Origin: Nostoc sp. 'Lobaria pulmonaria (5183) cyanobiont'
GTDB lineage: Bacteria > Cyanobacteriota > Cyanobacteriia > Cyanobacteriales > Nostocaceae
Reading direction: 5' to 3'
Length of the DNA: 64,000 bases
Assembly (NCBI RefSeq): GCF_002949795.1
Contig: NZ_CP026692.1
Coordinates: 1,299,501 to 1,363,500 of the forward strand
Both the position numbers and the translations under genes were made by a program. Below the pieces are notes generated by a model that was given only the letters and a program-made list of their open reading frames with translations, had not been told where the DNA came from and searched no databases. Below are positions 1-8,179 of this stretch, piece after piece (position 1 is the stretch's first letter; every line of letters begins with the position of its first letter).

Positions 1-1044
1 TCGCTTGTCTCCTGTTTCGGATACTGGAGGGATTAGTGGGAAGTAATACTTACCTATTTGCACTTCCCCTTGAGGATACAGGGGAGTTACTGGTATTTCA
101 TCTGTGTTCTCAAGTGCTTGGGTAGCTGCTAATGCTTTGGCATAGTGGGGATTAATCAGCTTTAACCCTTGTTGATAAGCAGAAATTGCCTCTGTTAAAT
201 TGTTCTGCTGTTGGTAAATTTTGCCTAAGTTGAGGTAAGCTTCTCCATAGTTGGGATTAAGTTCCAAGGTTCGTTGGTAGGATGCGATCGCCTCTTCTAA
301 TTGTCCTTGTGCTTGCAGCGCCAACCCCAAGTTATAATGAGCTTCTAACAAATCTGGCTTGAGTGCGATCGCTTGCTTGTGACAAGTAATAGCATTTTTC
401 AAATCAAGAGCTTTTTTCCGGGCAATACCCAATTGATTATTTAATTGTGCATAGTGCATTTGTTGATTGCTGGAGAGCTTACCTTGAGCGTGTAACGCAT
501 TACCCAAACTAACCTCTGCTTCTATAAAGTCTGGCTTTAACTCTAGAGCTTTTTGATAATAGTTAATCGCTTCTTCAAATAATCCTTGTTGTTGCAGAGT
601 ATAGCCCAAGTTATTGTAAATTGGCAGGGAGTTAGGTAATAAAACTAAAGCTTGCCGATAAGCTTTCTCTGCTTCTGAAAACTGTTCCTGAGCTAAACGC
701 AAATTACCTAAACTGAACCAAGTCTTAACAGAATCTGGTTGAACTTGCGAAGCTGCACTTAGCCACTGTTCAGCTGTTTGGGGTTGTCCTATCTGCTGCG
801 CCAACATCCCTAAACCATATAAAGCTTCGGGGTTGTCAGGTTGTTTTTCCAAAACTTGAATATATAGCAGTTCTGCTTCCACTAAACTATTGTCTCGTTG
901 CTGTTGAACTGCTAGTTCAAGGATTTCAGCTACTTCTGTTTTATCTAGCAATTCAGCTTCATCTTTTTGACCTGACTGATGCTTCTGTACTGCAATTTCA
1001 ATAAGAGATTTAACTTTAGATTCTGAAATGTTTGTAGTATTCAT
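1..1044 (-). CDS. TPR-repeat protein, 3' end outside the window
   Basis: Starts at the ATG at 1044 on the minus strand and stays open for 348 codons to the window edge, so the C-terminus is missing. The translation is a run of tetratricopeptide repeats (for example EALYGLGMLAQQ, YNNLGYTLQQQG and EEAINYYQKA), helical pairs that normally bind proteins. Repeat spacing and wording closely match the C-terminal TPR block of the glycosyltransferase gene at 4197-7349, so the two are paralogous segments. The last visible residues (about 320-348) leave the TPR pattern and run into Pro-rich sequence, so another domain may follow outside the window. It lies downstream of the RTX gene in the same direction and is probably part of the secretion cluster. 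TPR identity is certain; the function is not known. Confidence 0.85.
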   Translation of the reverse strand, partial: MNTTNISESKVKSLIEIAVQKHQSGQKDEAELLDKTEVAEILELAVQQQRDNSLVEAELLYIQVLEKQPDNPEALYGLGMLAQQIGQPQTAEQWLSAASQVQPDSVKTWFSLGNLRLAQEQFSEAEKAYRQALVLLPNSLPIYNNLGYTLQQQGLFEEAINYYQKALELKPDFIEAEVSLGNALHAQGKLSSNQQMHYAQLNNQLGIARKKALDLKNAITCHKQAIALKPDLLEAHYNLGLALQAQGQLEEAIASYQRTLELNPNYGEAYLNLGKIYQQQNNLTEAISAYQQGLKLINPHYAKALAATQALENTDEIPVTPLYPQGEVQIGKYYFPLIPPVSETGDKR

Positions 1045-1617
1045 AATTATGTAGTATTTATAACTATATTTAATTTGATATTAGATTGTTATAGATTACT
1101 ATAACTTCAGAATCATAGGTGATAACTATTAATAAAATATTTTACCTATTTTTGCCTGTATAAGAAAACAAGGTTCTTAAATTAAGATAAAACAAATATT
1201 TTGTCAACAGTATGGGCGAGAAATAGGGAGCATACCAAATGTGCAAGTTTATTTTTATACGGTATTTGGACTTAGGCAGAGAATGAAATAACGAACCGCA
1301 TTCGCGCAGCGTCTCGTTAGAGAAGGACGCAAATAAAAGAGAAGAGGTTTGTACAGGTTTTTTGTACCAATCCTGTGTCTTTTGGCTTGCATTGGGATGC
1401 TCCTGAGAAATAAGCCTTAAATTAGTAATCAAAAATTACCAACTCAAGTAATTTCAATGCGTACACTATAGGGGTTACTGTTGGCAAAACCTCTCCCAGA
1501 AAAGGTATTGACATTTTCTTGTGCAATCAGATTTTTTACTCACCTAATTTTTTTGACTCAGATGCTTGGAAATCAGAGTCTGTTAGGGAATGAAACGAGC
1601 AATTAGCCTTAAGCAAA
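1045..1617. other. Intergenic region with a short dispersed-repeat motif
   Basis: About 570 bases without a convincing gene. A 96-codon minus-strand frame (1142-1432) crosses it but has no clear ribosome binding site or recognisable product. Around 1302-1328 is the motif GCGCAGCGTCTCGTTAGAGA, which resembles the small palindromic repeats scattered in Nostoc genomes. The AT-rich part next to 1045-1140 probably holds the promoter of the TPR gene. Confidence 0.5.
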
Positions 1618-2880
1618 TTATATTACCGAGCTGATGTCACTGGCACTCAGGTTTGAAAATAGTATGCTTTCTTGAGGATTATTAATGAGAGACAAAGAAT
1701 TAACGAGAGACAAAGAATTTAAGGTGAGAAGAGCGCCATCTTTGGTATCTGTTATATTATCTTGACTTCCCCAGCCATCTAATACAAGTTTATCAACACC
1801 AACCTGGAAATCTTGAATAACATCAAAGTCATTTTTCAACAAGATATCGGTACGTTTGAAAGTAAATGTGTCATTACCATCGCCACCAACCAAGACATCA
1901 TTACCACTACCACCGTTCAGAAGATCATTGCCTAAACCGCCATAGAGTGTATCATTGCCATCGCCACCATTTAGCGAATCATTACCTTGGCCTGCGTCGA
2001 GGACATCATTACCTCTGTTTCCAAATAGCTTATCATTTCCCAAGCTGGCATAAAGTTTGTCCGCCCCGTTGGTTCCCGTCAGATTATCCTTGCGAATCGT
2101 GCCATAGATAACATCTTTACCCAGGTTGCCGATTAAAGTATCTCCTGCCAATTCAACAGAACTAGTATTAATTTTGACTATAGTTAGGTTAGTATTACGA
2201 TTAAAATTCCGCTCATAAGTACCAACAGCACTACCATTCAAGAAGTCAGTACCATTGTCGTTATCAATATCAGAATCTTTATCACGACTGTCGATTGTGA
2301 CATTGCGACTACGACCAAATGTTAGATTGCCGATTTGCTCGGAGGAGACTAATTTACCCTGGATGCCAAAATAATCTAAAACTTTAGCCTTGTTAGGATT
2401 TGTGGTATCTAACACCAAAAAAGTGCTTGTTGACTGACCCTTGTTATATTCAACATCAGGATTTTCAATTTCTTTGGCTGCCAGTTCTAAATCTGCTGAA
2501 AAATCAAAAGAGAAATCTTCATTACGGCCAACCGCAAAACTAGCAAGTACCTTTGCTTCGCTGTTGGAAGTACCTTCAAACTGACCATCTAATCCAACAA
2601 CAGCAGCCTGAGTGAAAAGTGATGAAAAAGTTGGGTCAAAACTTGCTTGAGCCTCAGCAATAGCAGCACTCACGCCACCTGAAACTAATGCATCCGTCTG
2701 GGTAGCAGTTAAAACTCCTGAAGCACCTTCACTGTAGTTGGAAAAAGTAGCATCCCCTTCAGCGGTAACAAAATTAGGATTAGGATCGGGCTTGGGATCG
2801 GGCCTGTTATTGAGATTAACTCTACCATTGAAAGAAAGTAACTTTTGAGGTGTCAGTCTTAGACTTACTCTTGATGCCAT
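1618..2880 (-). CDS. RTX (hemolysin-type calcium-binding) secreted protein
   Basis: A 420-residue protein. Residues about 251-339 carry eight or nine glycine/aspartate nonapeptides of the form GGxGNDxLx, which fold into a Ca2+-binding parallel beta roll. The C-terminal 80 residues after the repeats (about 340-420, rich in Leu, Ser and Asn) fit the uncleaved C-terminal secretion signal of type I substrates. Residues 35-200 are Ala/Ser/Asp-rich and unassigned. There is no N-terminal Sec signal, as expected for a type I substrate. An AGG six bases before the ATG supports the start. The exporter genes at 9521-14280 are on the same strand, so export by that system is likely but not proven. A short duplication near the C-terminus gives NSLSLVNSLSLI. 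Confidence 0.88.
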   Translation of the reverse strand: MASRVSLRLTPQKLLSFNGRVNLNNRPDPKPDPNPNFVTAEGDATFSNYSEGASGVLTATQTDALVSGGVSAAIAEAQASFDPTFSSLFTQAAVVGLDGQFEGTSNSEAKVLASFAVGRNEDFSFDFSADLELAAKEIENPDVEYNKGQSTSTFLVLDTTNPNKAKVLDYFGIQGKLVSSEQIGNLTFGRSRNVTIDSRDKDSDIDNDNGTDFLNGSAVGTYERNFNRNTNLTIVKINTSSVELAGDTLIGNLGKDVIYGTIRKDNLTGTNGADKLYASLGNDKLFGNRGNDVLDAGQGNDSLNGGDGNDTLYGGLGNDLLNGGSGNDVLVGGDGNDTFTFKRTDILLKNDFDVIQDFQVGVDKLVLDGWGSQDNITDTKDGALLTLNSLSLVNSLSLINNPQESILFSNLSASDISSVI

Positions 2881-2988
2881 AAAAAACCTGTGTTGATTTT
2901 GTTTGTTAACAAATTTGCGCGTAAATATTCGGGGAGTAATTCTCTCCCAATTTCCGAGCTAAATCTCTCGATATCCCTAATGAACTTA

Positions 2989-3366
2989 TCAGCTTTTATC
3001 CAGGACTTGCTTTGCTTTTAACAGCACTTTTAAATAGCTTAATTGATTATTCCAAGCTGAACGTGGAAGCAGGGGGATTTTTTCTAATTCTGGAAATGGT
3101 AATGACTTAAGGTCAGTTTTGTTTTCTGAAATTGTGGTAATTTCTAAATTTTCTGCCAATAGATGCGCGGAAACTCTAGGGCTGACAGACGGTTAATTTG
3201 GGTGTTGCAACCAAAGGAAATACCTACTTCAGATCCAAAGCTTCCTCTGTAGAGAGTTCTTTGGTGCGCTCATGTCAGGCGCGGGAACCACAGTGACTAC
3301 AAGCTAGATTGCACTTTACTTTAAGGTAATTTCCCCAACTGCATAGCTTTTGCGGTGATATGTCAT
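2989..3366 (-). pseudogene. Decayed radical SAM maturase fragment fused to an unassigned coding remnant
   Basis: Read on the minus strand from an ATG at 3366, the frame begins MTYHRKSYAVGEI. After a frameshift it continues LKVKCNLACSHCGSRA, followed by an in-frame stop and then HERTKELSTEEALDL. The CxxxCxxC at 3290-3313 is the iron-sulfur motif of radical SAM enzymes, and the surrounding wording is that of peptide-modifying radical SAM/SPASM proteins. The rest of the barrel is absent. A second remnant follows to the stop at 2989 (VGISFGCNTQINRLSALEF, then in another frame AHLLAENLEITTISENKTDL). It reads like real protein but I cannot assign it. At least two frameshifts and two stops make this a dead gene. 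It lies directly downstream of a small leader-bearing protein, where a RiPP maturase would be expected. Confidence 0.7.
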
Positions 3367-3399
3367 GTTAATTCTCAATTTAGGTTTTAGAAAGAAGTT

Positions 3400-3432
3400 T
3401 ACTTTACTCAGTGGTGAACACTGAGTAAAGTA
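3400..3432 (-). terminator. Perfect 14-bp hairpin after the small leader-bearing gene
   Basis: TACTTTACTCAGTG (3400-3413) pairs perfectly with 3419-3432 around a 5-base loop. It lies 27 bases past the stop of the minus-strand gene at 3459-3773. There is no strong T run after the stem, so it could be a terminator or a transcript-stabilising hairpin. Confidence 0.6.
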
Positions 3433-3458
3433 GAAAATACTCGTGCAAAAGTCTGGTT

Positions 3459-3773
3459 TTAGAACCAATTAGTTGCAATTACAAAACCACTTGCAGTAGC
3501 ACTGTTTTTAGAGAATTTGGATTTAATTCTCTTAATTACTAAAGAAGCATTACCCTCGGCTGTTACTTTAGCCGTAGTATGAGAGCCTACTGCCCTAGCG
3601 AATCCTGTACCCTTTGCTGTCAAACCATCACTTGTTGTTGTGGAACTACTACTTGCACTAGCATATTTTGACCCTGAAGCAAATGCCTTAGATGTGATAG
3701 TGACTCTAGCAGAACCTAAAATCGACTCGTCTTTCGTAACACTTTCTAAATAAGATAAATCACGGATATCCAT
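3459..3773 (-). CDS. Short Ser/Thr/Ala-rich secreted-peptide precursor with D-L-S-Y-L-E leader
   Basis: I chose the ATG at 3773 (104 residues) rather than the one at 3797: AAAAAGG lies 12 bases upstream of it, the upstream ATG has no ribosome binding site, and the 3773 start makes the N-terminus match the protein at 7943-8179. The leader reads MDIRDLSYLE, an acidic stretch, then ILGSA. The other protein has MIISDLNYLE, an acidic stretch, then IIGGG. C39 peptidases of exporters cut after Gly-Gly or Gly-Ala/Ser, so GS at about residues 20-21 is a plausible site. The mature part is rich in Ser, Thr and Ala (ASASSSSTTTSDG) with a basic segment (IKRIKSKFSK) near the end. It has no Cys, so no lanthionines. 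It belongs to a secretion cluster and is a probable substrate of the C39 exporter at 11188-14280. Confidence 0.75.
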   Translation of the reverse strand: MDIRDLSYLESVTKDESILGSARVTITSKAFASGSKYASASSSSTTTSDGLTAKGTGFARAVGSHTTAKVTAEGNASLVIKRIKSKFSKNSATASGFVIATNWF

Positions 3774-4055
3774 AGCTAAATGAGCCTTTTTCAACATTAC
3801 TCGGATCTTTGGAAAGTTATGAAATTAATTAGAAAACCTCTTTATTCTGGTAGAGAAGTTTTTACGTAATCGCTCAATAATCCGGAGTAAATCGCTCAGG
3901 GACAAGCCTAAAATGGCGTCAAATCATTCCTTAACTGGTAGTTCGCCCCGATTTATTGAGCGGATACGTTTTTACTATATGGATTTCATAACTTATCACT
4001 ATTGTATGGTGCATTAGGCACGTAATGCATTCTACGTCTTCATCGTTTTATCGGG

Positions 4056-4133
4056 TTATTGTACTTCTGGTTGGACAACTGCTCCGTATAACGCTTGTAC
4101 AGGCGGGGCGGTTTCTAAAATTTCCAGAGACAT
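4056..4133 (-). CDS. Candidate 25-residue small ORF with strong RBS
   Basis: On the minus strand AAGGAG lies about 11 bases before an ATG at 4133, followed by 25 codons and TAA. The peptide begins MSLEILETAPPVQALYG and ends QPEVQ. It lacks Cys, Lys and Arg and has two Glu early on, so it is acidic and mildly hydrophobic. It sits 63 bases downstream of the TPR-glycosyltransferase gene, in the same direction, and upstream of the small precursor at 3459-3773. A 7-bp hairpin (TGCATTA/TAATGCA, 4012-4031) lies just after it. The RBS and position support translation. The product is unknown, and chance is possible for so short a frame. Confidence 0.45.
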   Translation of the reverse strand: MSLEILETAPPVQALYGAVVQPEVQ

Positions 4134-4196
4134 ATTCTTGTTTTCTCCTTAAAGATGATTCTTTTTGTCCGTCATAAAAAGTTTTGAGACGACCAT

Positions 4197-7100
4197 TTAA
4201 CCATAAATTTTTAGTGAGTCAAATTGTGTAACTTCTTGGTGCTGGGTTTGGTAAATCTGTGCTAAATTCATGTTGGCTTCCTGGTGTTGAGCATTGAACT
4301 CCAAAGCTTTTTGATAGCAAGCGATCGCTTCTTCTATCTCTCCTTGTTGTTGCAGTACCACCCCCAAGTTATAATGAGCTTCTACTAAATCAGGCTTGAG
4401 TGCGATCGCAGCTCGATAGTAAACACCAGCAGTTTGCCAATCAGCTGCTTGTTTGCGAGTCATGCCCAGCTGATAATTCAATTCAGCATAATAGGCTTGT
4501 TTCTCTGCTGAAAGCCTCCCTTGGGCAAAAAGTGCATTTCCTAAATTGATTTCCGCTTCTGTGCAGTTGGGCTGAAATTCCAGAGCTTTTTGATAAGATG
4601 CGATCGCTTCTTCCCACTTACCTTGTTGTTGCAAGGTGTAGCCCAAATTGTTGTAAATTGTCCCTGCATCTGGTCGCAAAACAATAGCTTTTTGGTAAGC
4701 TGCTTCAGCTTCTGGTAACTGTCCTTGGCCTTGCAGCAAATTGCCTAAACTAAACCAAATTTTCACAGAGTTAGGCTGAACTTGCGAAGCTGCACTCAAA
4801 TGCTTTTGGGCTTCCTGTAACGCACCTTTCTGCTGTGCCAACATTCCTAAACCGTATAATGCTTCTGAATAGTCTGGTTGTTTTTCTATTACCTGACGAT
4901 ATAGCTGTTCGGCTGCATCTAGGCGATTAGCTCGATGATGTTCAAGTGCAAGTTGAAAGAGTTCAGCAACATCTTTAGCGTCAAATTGCCTTGGTTTATT
5001 AACCAGCTGCAAAAGAAAATCTTCCAGCGCTCTGACTGGCTTTAAATCGCCATATAATTTATGTTTATTTTCTGCAACTTGTTGGGAGATATGTTGCCGA
5101 TATTTGGCATCTTTCCCCAGACGGATAGCGATTTTTACATATTCTGCTTGATTTGAAGCGATCGTCTCTTCTATACCCATCATCTGCAAAATTGCCAGAG
5201 AATGCCGTCCCCGCATCAGCTCTCCTGGTAAAGTGACAACCGGTATATTATGAGCAATAGATTCGAGGGTGGAGTTACATCCAGACCAACCAATACTATC
5301 TAAAAAAACATCTGCTAAGGCTGTAGTCCCAGCAAACTTCTTATTATTTAGTGTAGGCAAAAATAAACAATGATTTTGATAATCCAACCCTAATGCTGCA
5401 AAAGCATGGTTTAAGCGCTGGCGAAATACTTCTGTAGCCTCTTCACTTGAGTTTTTAATAAATACAAACTTAGCATTTCTTAACTCTTTAGCAATAGAGG
5501 GAAAAACATCATCATGATTAGGCAAATATTTATATAATGACTGACAACACCAAAAGAAAATATCATCCTCTTTTAAACCTATATCTGGTTTCTTAATTTC
5601 TTCGGGTTGAATTGCTAAAGGTATGTAATAAATAGATAGATTGGGTAATCTAACTAATTTTTCTGTATAATGTTCTTGAGCATTTTCTGGTTCCATTAAG
5701 TCACTGCTCAAGTAATAATCAATTGTTGGAAGTCCACTCGTTTCAGGGTGTCCCCAAGATGTCATTTGAATTGGCGCTAATCTCAGACAACCTAGTTTTA
5801 ATGCCATTGGGTCCATCCCAAATTCTGGTAAAATCAAGATATGTAATTTATCTTTTGTTATTACCTCACACCATTCTTCAACTGAACGATCACCTTGAAC
5901 CAATTTATCAAAAGCCTTGGCGGCACTAACTGTTGAATTATCTGTTTTGTCCCCAGTGTAATAACCAAATAATTCAAACTCACTTCGATCTATATTTTCT
6001 ACCCAACCTTTAATAGGGATTTTCCAATTAGAATGACTAGATAAAAACCCAGAGACAATACCAATACGAACCTTTTGATTTTTATCTAAATTAGGCAGAA
6101 CAAGCGGCTGGCAATTTTGGGGATAGCGACTCGACATAATCTGGAAAATCATTTCCCCATAAGTTCGCTGTAAATCTTGGTCATTTAAGCCTTGATATGC
6201 CAAATAAAAAGGCTGAAATGTTCCCACAGCTTCAGATGCTTTTGCCCGTTCTTCCTGATTAGTTAATTCATAATATTTAGCTAAATTTTGCAAATGCTGT
6301 TGATACTGATTTCGCCTGAATGAAATTTCATCAACACTAGAATAGATAATTGGCAGTTGGCTCATACAAACACCAAATTTAGCCATATCATAGTTTGGCG
6401 TTAACTTGACGGCTTGCTCGAATGCCTGGACTGCCGCCTCTGTTTTGTTAATATCTCTAAATACTAGTCCTAAGTTGCAATAGATGTAATCAATATCAGG
6501 TTTAATTTTAATAGCTTGTTGAAAGGATTCTATGGCAGCATCAAATCTATTCTGTTGCCTGAGAATATATCCCAAATTGTTATAGGTGATTGCAAAATCA
6601 GGTTGAATGCTTAAAGCTTTTTCGTAAGCTTCTATTGCTTCTTCAAATTTTCCTTTCTCCTCGAAAAGACACCCTAAGTTGTGATAGACTTGATGATAGT
6701 CTGGTTTAATTTTTATTGCTTGTTGGTAAGAATTGATGGCATCATTTAATCGCCCTTGCTTTTGGAGTACTTCTCCTAAATGAGTATGAGATGATACAAA
6801 ATCTGGCTGTAATGCAATAGCTTGCCGATAATATAACTCTGCTATCTTGAAATCGCCTGCCTGTTGCCTACCTAAACCAAACTGCTCATTCAACTTTGCG
6901 TAGTGGACTTGTTCTTCTGGTGACAGGTTTCCTTGAATGTGGAGAATATTATTAATATTGATTTGCACTTCTATGCTATCAGGGAGAATTTCCAGTGCTT
7001 TTTTATAACAGGCGATCGCTTCTTCTAGTTTACCCTGTTGTTGCAGAGTAAACCCCAAGCTGTTATGTATTTCCCCTACTTCTGGTTGTAATTGCAGAGC

Positions 7101-7349
7101 TGCTTGAAAAAATTGTTCTGCATTTTGATATTGTCCTCGCTGCTGTGCCAGCAGACCTAATCCATATAATGCCTCTGACTGCTTGGGATCTACCTCTATA
7201 ATTTGATGATAAATCTCTTCGGCTTGGGTGAAGCGCTTGGCTTGGTGATATTGACCAGCGAGTTGGAGAGCCTCAGGAATTGTGGTCACGTCGCTTTGCT
7301 CCAAATTCAAAATTAACAATCCCCATACTTCGACAAGCTCAGTAACCAT
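4197..7349 (-). CDS. TPR-flanked O-GlcNAc-transferase (SPINDLY)-like glycosyltransferase
   Basis: A 1050-residue protein with three parts. N-terminal TPRs (about 25-330) are followed by a GT41-type catalytic domain (about 425-780) and then a second TPR block (about 790-1040). Catalytic-domain landmarks are RIGIVSGFLSSHSNWKIP, WGHPETSGLPTIDYY (532-546), SLYKYLPNH (604-612, with Lys607 where OGT has its nucleotide-binding Lys), and SGCNSTLESIAHNIPVVTLP. GT41 enzymes transfer sugars from nucleotide donors to Ser/Thr (or Asn for HMW1C relatives) of proteins chosen by the TPRs. Here the neighbours are two Ser/Thr-rich exported precursors, which makes them candidate acceptors. The first codons (MVTELVEVWG) come from a common intergenic repeat, so the true start may be one of the TTG codons at residues 11-16. 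C-terminal TPRs are unusual for the family and resemble the partial gene at 1-1044. Confidence 0.88.
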   Translation of the reverse strand: MVTELVEVWGLLILNLEQSDVTTIPEALQLAGQYHQAKRFTQAEEIYHQIIEVDPKQSEALYGLGLLAQQRGQYQNAEQFFQAALQLQPEVGEIHNSLGFTLQQQGKLEEAIACYKKALEILPDSIEVQININNILHIQGNLSPEEQVHYAKLNEQFGLGRQQAGDFKIAELYYRQAIALQPDFVSSHTHLGEVLQKQGRLNDAINSYQQAIKIKPDYHQVYHNLGCLFEEKGKFEEAIEAYEKALSIQPDFAITYNNLGYILRQQNRFDAAIESFQQAIKIKPDIDYIYCNLGLVFRDINKTEAAVQAFEQAVKLTPNYDMAKFGVCMSQLPIIYSSVDEISFRRNQYQQHLQNLAKYYELTNQEERAKASEAVGTFQPFYLAYQGLNDQDLQRTYGEMIFQIMSSRYPQNCQPLVLPNLDKNQKVRIGIVSGFLSSHSNWKIPIKGWVENIDRSEFELFGYYTGDKTDNSTVSAAKAFDKLVQGDRSVEEWCEVITKDKLHILILPEFGMDPMALKLGCLRLAPIQMTSWGHPETSGLPTIDYYLSSDLMEPENAQEHYTEKLVRLPNLSIYYIPLAIQPEEIKKPDIGLKEDDIFFWCCQSLYKYLPNHDDVFPSIAKELRNAKFVFIKNSSEEATEVFRQRLNHAFAALGLDYQNHCLFLPTLNNKKFAGTTALADVFLDSIGWSGCNSTLESIAHNIPVVTLPGELMRGRHSLAILQMMGIEETIASNQAEYVKIAIRLGKDAKYRQHISQQVAENKHKLYGDLKPVRALEDFLLQLVNKPRQFDAKDVAELFQLALEHHRANRLDAAEQLYRQVIEKQPDYSEALYGLGMLAQQKGALQEAQKHLSAASQVQPNSVKIWFSLGNLLQGQGQLPEAEAAYQKAIVLRPDAGTIYNNLGYTLQQQGKWEEAIASYQKALEFQPNCTEAEINLGNALFAQGRLSAEKQAYYAELNYQLGMTRKQAADWQTAGVYYRAAIALKPDLVEAHYNLGVVLQQQGEIEEAIACYQKALEFNAQHQEANMNLAQIYQTQHQEVTQFDSLKIYG

Positions 7350-7820
7350 AAATAAACTTAGGAGCTTGCCTTCTTTTATTTATGGGTCATAATTTATACA
7401 ATTAGTTTGATTTAATATGTCTTTTGTTCCTATATCTGCAAGGAACTCAAGTTTTTGAAACTTATAACTTAATTTGCTTAAAATCGATTGATATCATGTC
7501 TGCTTGATTACTTACTAAACTCTCTACCTTTCGAGGAGCTATGAAAAGCTTAAAATCTACGATAAAGTGTCTTACTTATGACTATTAGGCATCATGTAAA
7601 AATAAGTTGTACAACAAAGTTTATTTGAAATAGCTTGCTAAATCTAGCATTCACATACTTTCACATAAAAGTTGTTTAGGTTATTTTTACAAAAATCTTT
7701 AGCCCAGAGTTTTAATTCAGGGCGGGCAAACAGAACAGACTGTAAAATAGGTTGAGGACTAAAATGTTGTAAAATTTTATTGCGGAAACAGTTTTTTGAG
7801 ATCAAAGGATGTATTTTTGG

Positions 7821-7858
7821 TAAAAGCCGAAGGCTCAAATGAGCTAAGAGCCTTCGGC
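7821..7858 (-). terminator. Rho-independent terminator of the GGG-leader precursor gene
   Basis: GCCGAAGGCTC (7826-7836) pairs perfectly over 11 bp with 7848-7858. In minus-strand direction the stem is followed at once by TTTTA (7825-7821). It lies about 85 bases downstream of the stop at 7943. Confidence 0.8.
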
Positions 7859-7888
7859 GATTTATCAATATACCAGGCTTTTGAGGCT

Positions 7889-7929
7889 AACTCTACTTGC
7901 AGAAGTTAATACTTCTTGTGAGTAGAGTT
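7889..7929 (-). terminator. Two-tier hairpin directly after the precursor gene
   Basis: AACTCTACT (7889-7897) pairs with 7921-7929, and inside it AGAAGT pairs with ACTTCT around TTAA/T-rich bases. It starts 14 bases after the stop of the gene at 7943-8179 and has no T tail. It may stabilise the transcript end; the stronger terminator follows at 7821-7858. Confidence 0.45.
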
Positions 7930-7942
7930 TAATTATTACTAC

Positions 7943-8179
7943 TTATGAAGAAGTTTGAGCAGCGCTGGCAGATGAAGAAGTAGCACTATTCTTAGTGGTG
8001 GTTGTTTCAGTAACGGTTGAAGTTAGATTGACGAGGCCGCCCGATGCAGAAGAATCTGCAAATGCTTCTGCAAAGTTGAAGTACTTCTTGGGTTTAGGTG
8101 GTTTGTTGGGGACTGTGTTACCACCACCAATAATTTCTTCTGAGGTATTTTCTAAGTAGTTAAGATCAGAAATGATCAT
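7943..8179 (-). CDS. Double-glycine-leader Ser/Thr-rich peptide precursor
   Basis: A 78-residue protein with AGGAG eight bases before the ATG, so the start is secure. The leader is MIISDLNYLENTSEEIIGGG: hydrophobic residues at spaced positions, an acidic stretch, then Gly-Gly, the layout cut by C39 peptidase domains of exporters. Cleavage after GG or GGG would release about 58 residues: a Pro/Lys segment (VPNKPPKPKKYFN), then a tail where about 20 of the last 38 residues are Ser or Thr (TSTVTETTTTKNSATSSSAS). There is no Cys. The gene is the first downstream of the exporter-adaptor-isomerase genes and is probably their substrate. The D-L-x-Y-L-E motif is shared with the gene at 3459-3773. The Ser/Thr tail is a possible acceptor for the glycosyltransferase at 4197-7349 (inference). 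Confidence 0.8.
   Translation of the reverse strand: MIISDLNYLENTSEEIIGGGNTVPNKPPKPKKYFNFAEAFADSSASGGLVNLTSTVTETTTTKNSATSSSASAAQTSS

Larger units (their letters stand above)
7350..7942. other. Intergenic region with two hairpins after the GGG-leader gene
   Basis: About 590 bases separate the precursor gene (7943-8179) from the glycosyltransferase gene. A 74-codon frame inside it has no RBS and overlaps a terminator, so it is not called. The AT-rich segment 7350-7600 is the likely promoter region of the glycosyltransferase gene. The repeat-derived sequence reading GGTTACTGAGCTTGTCGAAG on the minus strand lies at the gene start, just below 7350. The hairpins are listed separately. Confidence 0.5.

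Noticed and set aside
1142..1432. 96-codon minus-strand frame between the TPR and RTX genes
   Set aside because: No RBS or recognisable product, and part of it is a dispersed-repeat motif.
7644..7868. 74-codon minus-strand frame
   Set aside because: It starts inside a rho-independent terminator and has no RBS.
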